Notes: a model not told the origin generated them from the letters alone. A DNA stretch of 64,000 nucleotides from Mesolinea sp040772305 (GCA_040772305.1 JAXGYK010000001.1:1364001-1428000); one strand, 5' to 3'. Numbered from the stretch's first letter, positions 7,690-16,750 are shown. A program made the numbers and translations.

Positions 7690-8673
7690 TTATTCGTTGA
7701 ATAATGCTCCTACCGAGGTGCCTTCATTTGCACGTTTGATCACTTCGGCCAAGAGCGGTCCCACAGATAAGATCGTGAGTCGGTCTCCAAACAGGGCTTG
7801 CTTTTCCGGGACAATCGGTATGGTATTGGTTGTGATGAACTCTTTAACTGGCTGGGCAGCGAGACGTTCGGCAGCATTGGAACTAAGCACTGGATGAATA
7901 AAGACAACGTAAATATCGCGGGCGCCATGCAGTTTGGCAAGTTGTATCGCCTGCACCATAGAACCACCCGTGTCAATCTCATCGTCAACGAGCACCACAT
8001 CGCGATCGTGCACATCGCCGATGATAGTCATAGCCTCGGCGTTTTCTTTGTTATCGATCCGCCGCTTCTCAATAAGCACCAGGGGTATGTTGAGTGCCTG
8101 GGCATACCGGCGCCCATTCTTAGCAAAACCCAGGTCGGCTGTGAGCACGACCGGGTTGTGCATTTGCTGCTGTTGTTTCAGCAGGTGGGGTTTAAGGATG
8201 TGGTATCCCGAAAGGACATCTCCCGGGATGGAGAAGAAGCCTTGTATTTGTCCGGCATGCAGGTCCATGGTGATGTAGCGGTCTGCACCGGCTACCTGGA
8301 TCATATCTGCAACCAGGCGGGCAGTGATAGGCACCCGGGGCTGGTCCTTGCGGTCGCTACGCCCGTAACACATATAAGGGACAACTACAGTAATACGGCC
8401 TGCCGAATCGAGTCTGAGGGTTTGTGTGAGAATTAAGAGTTCCATCAAGTTACGATGGACGGGGGTAGATGTAGTTTGAATTACATAGCAGTCCTGGCCG
8501 CGTACCGAGGCATGCAGCTTCACAAAAAGATTTTCATTAGTGAACTGGATCACATCACGGCCGCAGAGTTCCATATGGAGTTGGTCTGCAATTTCCTGTG
8601 CTAGTTCCTGGGAGGCAGTCCCAGCAAAAAGGTGGATATTACCGTAAAGTAAGCTATGTTGGTTGCTTTGCAT
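7690..8673 (-). CDS. prs: Ribose-phosphate pyrophosphokinase
   Basis: A 327-aa PRPP synthetase that transfers pyrophosphate from ATP to ribose 5-phosphate, feeding nucleotide, His and Trp synthesis. Visible are the ATP-binding flexible loop RSDRKDQPRVPITARLVADM, the metal-binding MDLHAGQIQGFF, and the PRPP-binding loop VVLVDDEIDTGGSM near residue 220. The ATG at 8673 is preceded by AGGTG and shares one base with the upstream GNAT stop (TAATG), so the two are coupled; a longer in-frame start at 8712 lies inside that gene and is less likely. Confidence 0.95.
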   Translation of the reverse strand: MQSNQHSLLYGNIHLFAGTASQELAQEIADQLHMELCGRDVIQFTNENLFVKLHASVRGQDCYVIQTTSTPVHRNLMELLILTQTLRLDSAGRITVVVPYMCYGRSDRKDQPRVPITARLVADMIQVAGADRYITMDLHAGQIQGFFSIPGDVLSGYHILKPHLLKQQQQMHNPVVLTADLGFAKNGRRYAQALNIPLVLIEKRRIDNKENAEAMTIIGDVHDRDVVLVDDEIDTGGSMVQAIQLAKLHGARDIYVVFIHPVLSSNAAERLAAQPVKEFITTNTIPIVPEKQALFGDRLTILSVGPLLAEVIKRANEGTSVGALFNE

Positions 8674-9248
8674 TACACCTGGCCTTTCTTCTCCTTTTGC
8701 AGTTCTTCCCACTCCTCTTTCAGGATCGACATGATTAAAGAATCGCCATAGACACCCTTGTGAAAGCGTTCCTGTCTCAGCCGTCCTTCATGTACAAACC
8801 CGGCTTTTTCATAAGCCCGGATGCCGCCTTTATTCTCAGCAAAGACCTTGAGGTAAAGGCGGTTCAAGTTCAGTTCCGTAAAACCCAGCCATTGCATGGC
8901 TTGCATTGCTTCGGTACCGTAACCCTTGTTCCATTCGTTTTTATCCCCGATGAGCAGACCCAACTCTGCATGCCTCGCAATGGGGTCAATGTGATGAAAG
9001 GCAGAGTTTCCGATCAGCTTCCATGTGCCTGTATCCGGGCTTTCAATACAGATTGCCAGCGGATGCTCGTGCAAAGGTTTACGTAGCATGCTCTCATACC
9101 AGCGTTCCTCGTCCTCCATGTTGGTTGGAAAAACAGGAGCGCCAAGGTTTTCCACCACTTCCGGGTCGCTTAGAAAGCGTAAAAATACAGGCAGATCACT
9201 TCTTTCGATAGCCCGCAGCAATAAACGTCCGTACCTCAGGTCTGGCAT
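8673..9248 (-). CDS. GNAT family N-acetyltransferase (RimJ/RimL type)
   Basis: A 191-aa acetyltransferase of the Acetyltransf_3 (RimJ/RimL/SpeG) group. The start RYGRLLLRAIERSDLPVFLRFL, the LGLLIGDKNEWNKGYGTEAM acetyl-CoA loop and the LNRLYLKVFAENKGGIRAYEKAGFVHEGRLRQ block are typical. It could acetylate a protein N-terminus or a small amine; the substrate is not evident. It is translationally coupled to prs by TAATG and follows aspS by 10 nt. Confidence 0.85.
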   Translation of the reverse strand: MPDLRYGRLLLRAIERSDLPVFLRFLSDPEVVENLGAPVFPTNMEDEERWYESMLRKPLHEHPLAICIESPDTGTWKLIGNSAFHHIDPIARHAELGLLIGDKNEWNKGYGTEAMQAMQWLGFTELNLNRLYLKVFAENKGGIRAYEKAGFVHEGRLRQERFHKGVYGDSLIMSILKEEWEELQKEKKGQV

Positions 9249-9258
9249 GCTGCAGGTC

Positions 9259-10578
9259 CTAAGGTTCCAGTCTGTTGGGTCCGCGGAACAGGTATACCGC
9301 TTCCCGGATGCTGGGTAAACCTAAGAGCACCATCATCAGGCGCCCTAAGCCCAGGCCAAAACCGCCATGCGGAGGACAGCCGTATCTAAAGTAGTTGATA
9401 TAGTTCTGCAGCAGTTCCAGCCCCAGCCCTTTTTCCTGGGCTTGAGCGGTCAGGACATCCGCGCGGTGCTCACGCTGTGCACCGGTAGTAAGCTCAATTC
9501 CTTTGCCCAGCAGGTCAAAGCTCTTCGTAAGTTTAGGGTCGCTTTCTAGGCGCATATGGTAAAAAGCGCGCACGGTAGCCGGCCAATCCGTTACGTAGAC
9601 AAAGTCATGCCCGTATTTTTCCTTCACATAAGCGCCTAAGGCGCGTTCCGCACCTGGGTCCAGATCACCCTTGCGTTCCGGGGGCAGCTTATACCCTTCC
9701 GCCTTCAAAATTTCATAGGCTTCTTTCATCGTCATACGCGGGAAGGGCGTGCTCGGAACCGTCAGTTCGACATCAAAGACCCTTTTGATCTCAGATCCGT
9801 GTTTCTCCGCCACAAGTTTGATGGCATGTGCAAGTAATTCTTCCAGCATTACCATCACTTCTTCATGGCTTTCAATCCACGAGATCTCAGCATCTACGCC
9901 GGTAAATTCGGTCATATGCCTTGAGGTGAAAGATGGGTCGGCACGGAAAACCGGCCCGATCTCAAAAACCTTCTCCCAGCCGGCCGCCATTGCCATTTGC
10001 TTATAAAATTGAGGGCTCTGCGCCAGGTAGGCTGTTCGCTCAAAATATGACAATGAGAACAGCTCTGCCCCGCCTTCCGATGGAGCGCCCATGATTTTCG
10101 GGCTGTGCATCTCCAAAAAACCGTTTTTCAGCCAGTAATCGCGCATTCCGGCTTCGAGTGTGGTTTCCACTTCAAACATTAACTGGTTGCGTTCACGCCG
10201 CAGGTCCAGATAGCGCCAGTCCAAGCGGTAATCCAGGTCTGGCAGCTCGTCGCTGAAGGGTTCAAAGGGCAGCGGGCTTTCGGCATTGTTGTCTACCCTA
10301 AGACTCTCCAGCTGTATTTCTATTCCGCCCAGCTTAACCACTTCATTAGCCACCACCTTACCGCTGATGGTCAACGCGCTTTCAGTTCCCAGGCTCGAAA
10401 TTTGCTCAGCCAGTTCAGGGTTGCCCTTCTTCCAATGCGCCACCTGCACCAGGCCGGTACGGTCGCGAATGATCAGGAACTGCATGCTTTTTTGGTCGCG
10501 CAGTGTCTGCAGCCAACCCTGGATCTTTACCTGCTCACCGATTTTTTTACCAAGATCCTTGATCAATGTCCGTTCCAT
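9259..10578 (-). CDS. aspS: Archaeal-type aspartyl-tRNA synthetase (aspartate--tRNA(Asx))
   Basis: A 439-aa class IIb synthetase of the short archaeal type, which lacks the bacterial GAD insertion (bacterial AspRS is ~590 aa). An N-terminal OB-fold anticodon domain (VKIQGWLQTLRDQKSMQFLI) precedes the catalytic core. Motif 2 is FRADPSFTSRHMTEF and motif 3 GLGLGRLMMVLLGLPSIREAV. Enzymes of this type are often non-discriminating and charge tRNA-Asn as well, relying on GatCAB; that is inference, as neither gatCAB nor asnS lies in the window. Weak GGAG ribosome site; a TATAAT lies 34 nt upstream. Confidence 0.93.
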   Translation of the reverse strand: MERTLIKDLGKKIGEQVKIQGWLQTLRDQKSMQFLIIRDRTGLVQVAHWKKGNPELAEQISSLGTESALTISGKVVANEVVKLGGIEIQLESLRVDNNAESPLPFEPFSDELPDLDYRLDWRYLDLRRERNQLMFEVETTLEAGMRDYWLKNGFLEMHSPKIMGAPSEGGAELFSLSYFERTAYLAQSPQFYKQMAMAAGWEKVFEIGPVFRADPSFTSRHMTEFTGVDAEISWIESHEEVMVMLEELLAHAIKLVAEKHGSEIKRVFDVELTVPSTPFPRMTMKEAYEILKAEGYKLPPERKGDLDPGAERALGAYVKEKYGHDFVYVTDWPATVRAFYHMRLESDPKLTKSFDLLGKGIELTTGAQREHRADVLTAQAQEKGLGLELLQNYINYFRYGCPPHGGFGLGLGRLMMVLLGLPSIREAVYLFRGPNRLEP

Positions 10579-10611
10579 ACTTATTTCGCTCCGTATATTT
10601 GAATTAATATG

Positions 10612-10617
10612 ATTATA
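10612..10617 (-). promoter_or_regulatory. -10 element for aspS
   Basis: TATAAT on the minus strand, overlapping the meaB stop codon and 33 nt before the aspS ATG. It would give the aspS-GNAT-prs-mutM run its own promoter. No clear -35 box is seen. Confidence 0.45.
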
Positions 10618-11617
10618 ACGCCAGCAGTCTGAATACCGCTTCCTGCGGGCTGATTTCCCGCTTACTTACCAGCGCAAGAATTGCCTCTACAGCTTCATTG
10701 GGGGCTTGCTGCTGCCAGGCTTTGAAGAGGGTTGCGCTCAAAGTTTTTTGGATGGTCTCGCGCAAGGCAAGCGCTTCTTTTTGTTCCCATTGACCGCTTT
10801 CATGCAGGTAGACTGCGTGGCGCTGGACTGCTTCTACCAGACGGTCGATTCCTTCTTTTTCGGCGGCGATGGTTTTAAGTACGGGCGGAATCCATTGTAG
10901 CTCTTCCTGCTCTGCTTCTTTTGAAATACCCATTTTGCTGGGGCCGTGTTTGTGCGCAGAATACATGGATCGGTGACCCATCTGAACCATGGTGTTCAGG
11001 TTGCGCATGGTAGTATCGGCCCCGGGATGGTCAGCCTTGTTTACCACCAGAATATCGGCAATTTCGAGGATGCCGGCTTTGATGCTTTGAATGTCGTCAC
11101 CAGTACCAGGGATATCAACAACAATCGTGCTATGTGCCAGACGCACGATATCCACTTCGGACTGGCCAGCTCCTACGGTTTCGATGAGCACAAAATTGTA
11201 GCCGGCTGCATCAAAGACCTGCGTTATCGCTGCAGTACGTTCTGCCAAACCTCCTAAAGCACCGCGACTAGCCATGGAGCGGATAAAGACCTTGGGGTCC
11301 GACTGGGTTTCGAGCATACGAACCCGATCTCCCAGGATCGCTCCGCCGCTAAACGGGCTGGTGGGATCAACAGCAACCACTGCTACACGAGGGTCACTTT
11401 CCAGGCTACGCAGAGCATAGACCAGGGCATTTACCAAAGTGCTTTTTCCTGAGCCAGGAGGTCCGGTTATGCCAATTTTGTGCGCATTGCCGGTAAAACC
11501 AAAGAGGTCATCTAATGCCTCTCGCCCTGCAGGGGTGTCGCGTTCCACCTGGGTTAAAACACGAGAAAGGGCTAAGCGATTGCCCTTTCTGAGGTCTTCA
11601 ATCAGGTCCGATTTCAT
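10613..11617 (-). CDS. meaB: MeaB-type G3E GTPase, methylmalonyl-CoA mutase chaperone
   Basis: A 334-aa G3E GTPase (MeaB/ArgK) that gates adenosylcobalamin loading and protects methylmalonyl-CoA mutase. Walker A GPPGSGKSTLVNAL, the VDPTSPFSGGAILGDRVRM switch region, ETVGAGQSEVD and the guanine motif NKAD are visible. The ATG at 11617 overlaps the stop of the B12-binding mutase subunit by 4 nt (ATGA), so I prefer it to an in-frame start 42 nt upstream. The coupling confirms that the partner is the mutase. Confidence 0.94.
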   Translation of the reverse strand: MKSDLIEDLRKGNRLALSRVLTQVERDTPAGREALDDLFGFTGNAHKIGITGPPGSGKSTLVNALVYALRSLESDPRVAVVAVDPTSPFSGGAILGDRVRMLETQSDPKVFIRSMASRGALGGLAERTAAITQVFDAAGYNFVLIETVGAGQSEVDIVRLAHSTIVVDIPGTGDDIQSIKAGILEIADILVVNKADHPGADTTMRNLNTMVQMGHRSMYSAHKHGPSKMGISKEAEQEELQWIPPVLKTIAAEKEGIDRLVEAVQRHAVYLHESGQWEQKEALALRETIQKTLSATLFKAWQQQAPNEAVEAILALVSKREISPQEAVFRLLAL

Positions 11618-12024
11618 CCCAGGGCACGCTCGCTGACGGCTTGACGGATATCTGCACAAACAACTTGTGTGTTCGTACCAGGCCCATAAATCTTGCGCAC
11701 TCCGCCAGCCACGAGTGCTGGAATGTCATCTTCGGGGATAATACCGCCCAGGAAGACAAAAACATTCTCTTGTCCGTTGGAACGCAGCTTTTCTATCACC
11801 TGTGGTACCAGGGCGTTATGTGCCCCGGATAGGATTGAAAGGCCTACCACGTCTACGTCTTCCTGCAATGCTGCTTCGGCAATCATTTCAGGTGTCTGGC
11901 GCAAACCGGTATAAATTACCTCCATACCATCATCACGCAGGGCGCGGGCGATAACTTTTGCACCGCGGTCATGTCCATCCAGACCGGGCTTAGCAATCAA
12001 AACGCGAATTTTATGCTCTGACAT
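11614..12024 (-). CDS. Methylmalonyl-CoA mutase small subunit (cobalamin-binding domain)
   Basis: A 136-aa stand-alone B12-binding domain. The base-off/His-on motif DxHxxG is at D16-G21 (DGHDRG) and the later GLSILSGAH and FLGGIIPEDD loops match the mutase C-terminal domain. It pairs with a separate catalytic large subunit that is not in the window. The complex isomerises methylmalonyl-CoA and succinyl-CoA using adenosylcobalamin. It is coupled to meaB. A GGAGG ribosome site lies 9 nt before the ATG. Confidence 0.92.
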   Translation of the reverse strand: MSEHKIRVLIAKPGLDGHDRGAKVIARALRDDGMEVIYTGLRQTPEMIAEAALQEDVDVVGLSILSGAHNALVPQVIEKLRSNGQENVFVFLGGIIPEDDIPALVAGGVRKIYGPGTNTQVVCADIRQAVSERALG

Positions 12025-12062
12025 ATATTGCTTCCTCCAAAATCCTGACCTGATGTAGTGTA

Positions 12063-12590
12063 TCAGGATTTATAAACTTCGGTGCCGAAAACAGCCTCAA
12101 TCAAGCCATAATAAACACGATGATAATCCTTAAGCGGGTAGTTCTTCTGAATCGTATCATCCAGGAAGTGGCTCGGGTCAAAGTCAACCCAGTAAATCTT
12201 CTTACATTCGATACACAGCTCTGCCTCGGCAAAGCCCGGAGAACCAACCCGCGCAGCTGCAACAGCATGCAGTTTTGTTTGTGCCAGTTTGTCGCCATCG
12301 CGGCCAGAGTTAGTACCCAGATAGACCAGGTCTTCAGCGTAAGTATCCGGGAAGGCGGTAATGGTAAAATCCGGGAATGCTTCCATAAAATGGTAGGTGT
12401 GCCTAGTTGGCCTTACGGCTACAACGGCCACTGGTTTATTCCACATGGTTCCTAAAAAGCCCCAGCCGATAGTCATCGTGTTATAGTGGCCTTGAATATA
12501 GGAACCCGCTGTGAGGAGCAGGTTGCGAACATCAAAAAGGTGGTGCGGTTTTACTGAAAAAGCTTGCGGGTCAATTGCATTAAGTGTCAT
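12063..12590 (-). CDS. Flavin reductase-like FMN-binding protein
   Basis: A 175-aa split-barrel protein of the flavin-reductase-like family. The segment MTIGWGFLGTMWNKPVAVVAVRPTRHTY is the FMN phosphate-binding region and FPDFTITAF follows the family pattern. Such proteins bind FMN and act as NAD(P)H oxidoreductases; partner and substrate are unknown. It ends 38 nt before the mutase subunit gene, on the same strand, with AGAGGATCC before the ATG. Confidence 0.8.
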   Translation of the reverse strand: MTLNAIDPQAFSVKPHHLFDVRNLLLTAGSYIQGHYNTMTIGWGFLGTMWNKPVAVVAVRPTRHTYHFMEAFPDFTITAFPDTYAEDLVYLGTNSGRDGDKLAQTKLHAVAAARVGSPGFAEAELCIECKKIYWVDFDPSHFLDDTIQKNYPLKDYHRVYYGLIEAVFGTEVYKS

Positions 12591-12661
12591 TAGGATCCTC
12601 TTTCAGGGCAGATCAGATACCCCTGCTTATTCTAACAAACAAACAGCTCTATGCGCTGATG

Positions 12662-12667
12662 TATAAT
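12662..12667 (+). promoter_or_regulatory. -10 element for flippase-like / GT-C-like operon
   Basis: Extended -10 TGNTATAAT-like sequence with TATAAT at 12662-12667, 20 nt before the ATG at 12688, giving a leader of only ~14 nt without a strong Shine-Dalgarno. Confidence 0.45.
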
Positions 12668-12687
12668 CCATTTTTGTTGGCCGGACT

Positions 12688-13608
12688 ATGAAACATGAAC
12701 GCAAAACGAACTGGACTTTTTTTATTCGCCTGGCTGGCAGCTTGCTTTCGATTCTTATCCTGGTAATTATATTTTCTGATGAGCAATGGTCCCTGGTTTG
12801 GCAGCAGCTGCGCAGCTTACAAGCTTGGCGCATTGCAGCCTGTATTGTGCTTATGATTGTTTCGCGTTTGGCGACCTGGGGGCGCTGGCATAGCCTTTTG
12901 CGGGTGAGCTCGCAGAAAGTATCCTGGAAGGATACCTTGCGCCTGACCTTTACCGGTCTTTTTGCGGCGAATGTCCTGCCTACTACCATCGGCGGGGATG
13001 CAGCCCGTTTGGCAGGCGCTCTGCGGTTAAAAATTGATGGGCACCTGGCAGCAGCTTCACTTCTTGCTGACCGGCTGATAGGGATGACGGGCATGTTATT
13101 GGCCTTGCCCTTAGGACTTCCTCAGCTTTGGAGCGCCAGTCAGCAGGCACGGTCTGGCATTTTAAATGGAGCTGTGTTTGGGGGTCTTTTTGCAAAGCTA
13201 AAAGAAAGCCTAGGCAGAATTTGGGAGAACCTGCGTTTTTGGCTGCAGCATCCGCAGGTGTTCTTGCGTGCCCTTGCTTTTTCGCTGCTGCATCAGCTCT
13301 GCCTCTACTTGATTGTGCACATTCTCATTCATGGGTTCGGTGAATCTTTGCCTTTGCACAGCATTGCAGGTTTATGGTCGCTGGTCTATTTTATTACCTT
13401 GGTACCTATCTCGATTAATGGTTTGGGTGTCCAAGAGTTGAGCATCAGCAACCTTTTTAGCAGCTTGGGTAGCTTAAGCCTCAGTACAGGGCTGAGTATT
13501 GCCCTCTTTATGCGCGTGCTCCAGGTGCTTGGCAGTTTACCGGGTGCCTTTTTTGTGAGCGGCGTTTTAAGCGGGGCTGCTGACAGAAAGGAGCAAGATG
13601 CTCTTTAG
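12688..13608 (+). CDS. Lysylphosphatidylglycerol synthase TM region / flippase-like protein
   Basis: A 306-aa polytopic membrane protein of the LPG_synthase_TM (UPF0104, MprF-flippase-like) family. Family landmarks are LRLTFTGLFAANVLPTTIGGDAARL near residues 90-115, LADRLIGMTGML, and the C-terminal LVPISINGLGVQE. About 8 hydrophobic segments are apparent. It lacks the soluble lysyl-transferase domain of MprF, so lipid or glycolipid translocation is the likeliest role. It overlaps the next gene by 11 nt, indicating an operon. Confidence 0.85.
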   Translation: MKHERKTNWTFFIRLAGSLLSILILVIIFSDEQWSLVWQQLRSLQAWRIAACIVLMIVSRLATWGRWHSLLRVSSQKVSWKDTLRLTFTGLFAANVLPTTIGGDAARLAGALRLKIDGHLAAASLLADRLIGMTGMLLALPLGLPQLWSASQQARSGILNGAVFGGLFAKLKESLGRIWENLRFWLQHPQVFLRALAFSLLHQLCLYLIVHILIHGFGESLPLHSIAGLWSLVYFITLVPISINGLGVQELSISNLFSSLGSLSLSTGLSIALFMRVLQVLGSLPGAFFVSGVLSGAADRKEQDAL

Positions 13609-15541
13609 GAAACTCAGGCCATTCCTGCGTGATTATCTGCTGGTGCTCGCGGCTATCTGTGCCTGGTACCTTTTGGATCACCGTCATAGTCGAGGGACTT
13701 GGTTTGTACTGGTGGCAGTCGTGCTGCTGGTAGCAACGATTGCTGTTGCGGCTTTGCTTAAGCCTATAGGCAAGGATGTCAAGATCAAAACAACAGCGAT
13801 TAAGAGCTCCTTGTTGCGTAAGTTAATCCTGCTTGGTTGTGTAGTACTGGTGTTGGCTTTCTTTTTGCTGGAAGGTCAAATTGTGGATGGCAGCTCTGGG
13901 CCTTTACTGCTGGCTTATCTTTTTGCAGGAGCTGCCGGGTTGCTTCTAAGTATGCAGGAACCGCAGCACTCTCCCTATCTTCAGACCGGGAAAGTATTGC
14001 TTGTTCTGGGGGGGCTTTATAAACTGGGCTCGTACCTGCCTGGCATTCAGGCTACACCCTTTGCCTTGGGTTGGTCGGAAGGGTCACGGTATTACAACGC
14101 CTCGGTTTTTTTTGGAAGACAGGTTTATGGTCACAGCTTGCCCTTACCTGTTTTGCATCCCAGCCGCTATTTGATGCAGGCTCTGCCTTTTGCTTTGGGT
14201 ATTCATGAAATTATGCTGCATCGTATTTGGCAGGTGCTCTTGTGGCTGCTGATGACTGGCTTTGGGGCTTGGGTAATGGCAGGCCGGCTCAAGGGAGCGA
14301 AGAAAAAAGCATTGCCATTCCTGATTCTGGGCTTAGGGCTCTTTTTCTTCCAAGGGGCAGTTTATTACCATCTGATGCTTTGTGTATTGTTGGTACTGCT
14401 TGGGTATAAGGCCGGGAAGCCTTGGCGCAACCTGATTGCTGTGTTGATAGTTTCTATTTGGGCGGGATTAAGCCGGATCAACTGGATACCGGTACCCGCA
14501 CTCCTGGCGGTTAGTCTTTACCTGCTGGATGAAGCTAAAGGACAAAAGAATATCGCGGTGTATTTGGGTTGGCCTGCAGTTTGGACCGTACTGGGTCTGG
14601 CTGCCGGATGGGCAGCTAAGCAAGGATACATGGTTATTTCCGGGGAACCAGCGGCTTATTTTGACTCGGCCTTTAACTCGGCCTTGCTCTGGAAGCGCTT
14701 GTTTCCTAATGCAACCTTCTTTTTGGGTATTTTGCCGGCGACTCTATTAGTGATGTTACCAGGTGCCTGGTTGCTTTTGTCCGCTTTTCGCGGCGGACTG
14801 TTGCGACGGCTGCACTGGTTGCGCTGGTTGGGGCTGGCGGGTATTCTTTCCGCCTTCCTGGGCGGCGGTATTCTGGTTAGCCTTAAGATTGGCGGCGGCG
14901 GCGACCTGCACAATCTGGATGCCTTTCTGATATTTTGGGCGCTTATTATTGGCAGTTTGCTTTTTGGGGTTTACCAGGCGGAGTCTCCGGCTGACCCAGT
15001 GCAGATCAGGCCAGCAGGGCTTGCAATCTTGCTGGCAGCTTTGGTACCTGTCTTTTTTGCTTTTTTGAGTGCAGCTAACTGGGGCTGGCCGGACCAAAGT
15101 AAAAATCAGGCCGAGTTGGCGGAGCTGCGCCAGGCACTCCAGTATATTGAAGAACAAGATGGGGATACGCTTTTTATCTCGGAGCGACAGCTGCTTACTT
15201 TTGGGGAGATTACTGGTGTTGAAGTGGTTTCGGATTACGAGAAGGTGTTCCTGATGGAAATGGCGATGGCAAATAACCGCAGCTACCTGGATGCCTTTGT
15301 CGCGCGCTTGGAAGCCAAGGATTTTAAGGCGATTATCTTAGACCCGGTAACCACGAACTTACAAAACGAAAGCCGGTCTTTTGCAGCCGAGAACAACGCC
15401 TGGAAGAAGCTGGTTCTGTACGAAATATTAGATTCGTATGAACCGGCACTTAGCTGGCAGGAGGGCGAGGTAAACTTGCTGCTTCCAAGGGGACAAGATC
15501 TTTTGCGGCAGGAATTAAAAGAATTGTTTGCACAACCCTAA
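13598..15541 (+). CDS. Large polytopic membrane protein, GT-C glycosyltransferase-like
   Basis: A 647-aa protein that I do not recognise by name. It has about 11-13 hydrophobic segments and a C-terminal soluble domain of ~150 residues (from ~510). An acidic loop after an early helix pair (LGWSEGSRYYNASVF, residues ~159-173) and the following LHPSRYLMQALPF resemble the first extracytoplasmic loop of lipid-linked GT-C transferases such as ArnT-like proteins, but this is only a layout resemblance. It overlaps the flippase-like gene and converges on a Dpm1-like GT2 gene, so a role in polyprenyl-sugar-dependent surface glycosylation is a reasonable inference. Confidence 0.6.
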   Translation: MLFRKLRPFLRDYLLVLAAICAWYLLDHRHSRGTWFVLVAVVLLVATIAVAALLKPIGKDVKIKTTAIKSSLLRKLILLGCVVLVLAFFLLEGQIVDGSSGPLLLAYLFAGAAGLLLSMQEPQHSPYLQTGKVLLVLGGLYKLGSYLPGIQATPFALGWSEGSRYYNASVFFGRQVYGHSLPLPVLHPSRYLMQALPFALGIHEIMLHRIWQVLLWLLMTGFGAWVMAGRLKGAKKKALPFLILGLGLFFFQGAVYYHLMLCVLLVLLGYKAGKPWRNLIAVLIVSIWAGLSRINWIPVPALLAVSLYLLDEAKGQKNIAVYLGWPAVWTVLGLAAGWAAKQGYMVISGEPAAYFDSAFNSALLWKRLFPNATFFLGILPATLLVMLPGAWLLLSAFRGGLLRRLHWLRWLGLAGILSAFLGGGILVSLKIGGGGDLHNLDAFLIFWALIIGSLLFGVYQAESPADPVQIRPAGLAILLAALVPVFFAFLSAANWGWPDQSKNQAELAELRQALQYIEEQDGDTLFISERQLLTFGEITGVEVVSDYEKVFLMEMAMANNRSYLDAFVARLEAKDFKAIILDPVTTNLQNESRSFAAENNAWKKLVLYEILDSYEPALSWQEGEVNLLLPRGQDLLRQELKELFAQP

Positions 15542-15590
15542 AATGCCTTCTCTTTGATGATTCAACGGGGCATTAAGGCTCTGTGATTGT

Positions 15591-16541
15591 TTAATCTTTT
15601 TTGACGATTTCGCGGATATTATAGGTGGGTTTGCCCTGTGCCTCATAATAGGTGCGGATGAGCAGCTCTGCGATTAAGCCCAGCAGGATGGCCAGGAAAC
15701 CCAAAATAAACATCATCACGCTGATTTGGAAAAACGGTGAACCCAGTACCGGAATGCCGACAGCAATGCGCCTGATGGTCAACCAAAGCAAGGTTAAAAC
15801 ACTCATAAAAATGAGCACCATGCCAACTCCACCAAAGAGGTAGATGGGCTTTTTTGCGTAACTCATCAAAAACTTGACTGTAATGAGGTCCAGAATTACC
15901 TTAAAGATGCGCTCAAGGCCATAATTAGCCTTGCCATGCTTTCGGGCGTGGTGCTGTACGACAATTTCACCTACTTTGGCCCCTGCGGCGTGTGCATAAA
16001 CAGGAATAAATCGGTGCATCTCGCCATACAAGCGCACCTTGTCCAGGATTTCGCGGCGATAGGCTTTGAGCGTGCAGCCATAATCGTGCAGTTTTACCCC
16101 TGTTACTTTCGAAATGAGCCAGTTGGCGGCATGGCTGGGCAGGTTGCGCGTGAGCGCGTTGTCTTGCCGGTCTTTGCGCCAGCCGCTTACCACGTCATAC
16201 CCTTTGTCGAGTTCAGCAAGTAAGTTAGGAATATCGGCCGGATCGTTTTGCAGGTCGCTATCCATCAAGATGACAACATCGCCATCGCTGTGGTCAATGC
16301 CTGCACTCATTGCTGCGGTTTGACCATAGTTACGGTTGAGCAGCACAAGCTGTACATGGTCTGGGTCTGCTGTTTGCAGGCCACGTAAAACGGCTGCACT
16401 GCCATCTTTCGATCCGTCATCGACAAAGCTCACATCCCAGGGGATGTTTAAAGGTTCTACTGCTGTACGGATGCGAGACCAAAGCTCTGGGAGGTTCTTC
16501 TCTTCGTTATAAACCGGAACGACAATGGATAGTTTTTGCAT
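15591..16541 (-). CDS. Family 2 glycosyltransferase, Dpm1/ArnC-like with TM tail
   Basis: A 316-aa inverting GT-A transferase. The N-terminus LSIVVPVYNEEKNLPELW, the VDDGSKDGS motif, the metal-binding DSDLQNDP, and QHHARKHGKANYGLERIFKVILDL before two C-terminal membrane helices define the polyprenyl-phosphate mannosyl/glucosyl synthase group. It would transfer a sugar from a nucleotide donor to polyprenyl phosphate. The ATG at 16541 has GAGG 8 nt upstream; ATG 16547 and TTG 16562 are poorer. It probably acts with the convergent flippase- and GT-C-like genes. Confidence 0.88.
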   Translation of the reverse strand: MQKLSIVVPVYNEEKNLPELWSRIRTAVEPLNIPWDVSFVDDGSKDGSAAVLRGLQTADPDHVQLVLLNRNYGQTAAMSAGIDHSDGDVVILMDSDLQNDPADIPNLLAELDKGYDVVSGWRKDRQDNALTRNLPSHAANWLISKVTGVKLHDYGCTLKAYRREILDKVRLYGEMHRFIPVYAHAAGAKVGEIVVQHHARKHGKANYGLERIFKVILDLITVKFLMSYAKKPIYLFGGVGMVLIFMSVLTLLWLTIRRIAVGIPVLGSPFFQISVMMFILGFLAILLGLIAELLIRTYYEAQGKPTYNIREIVKKD

Positions 16542-16562
16542 ACGCATAGCCTCGTTGGCCAA

Positions 16563-16568
16563 ATTATA
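16563..16568 (-). promoter_or_regulatory. -10 element for GT2 gene
   Basis: TATAAT on the minus strand, 21 nt before the chosen ATG, giving a ~14-nt leader containing the GAGG ribosome site. Confidence 0.45.
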
Positions 16569-16737
16569 CCGCGGGCACAGACTGCTGGCACAGGTAATGG
16601 TAAAACTACGGATACTTAAGCTTTTACCGATAATTTGGGCTGGAAGCTTTAGCTTGGAATTTTGTATGGACGAAAGAACTGAATCTGAAGTGGTTTCTCT
16701 TCAAGGAATACCTGACGGTCTATGCTCTGGGCGCAGG

Positions 16738-16743
16738 TATAAT
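16738..16743 (+). promoter_or_regulatory. -10 element for ruvB-queA, probable leaderless start
   Basis: Perfect TATAAT separated from the ruvB ATG by 7 nt. Transcription would begin at or beside the start codon. No Shine-Dalgarno is present. Confidence 0.55.
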
Positions 16744-16750
16744 TAAACCG

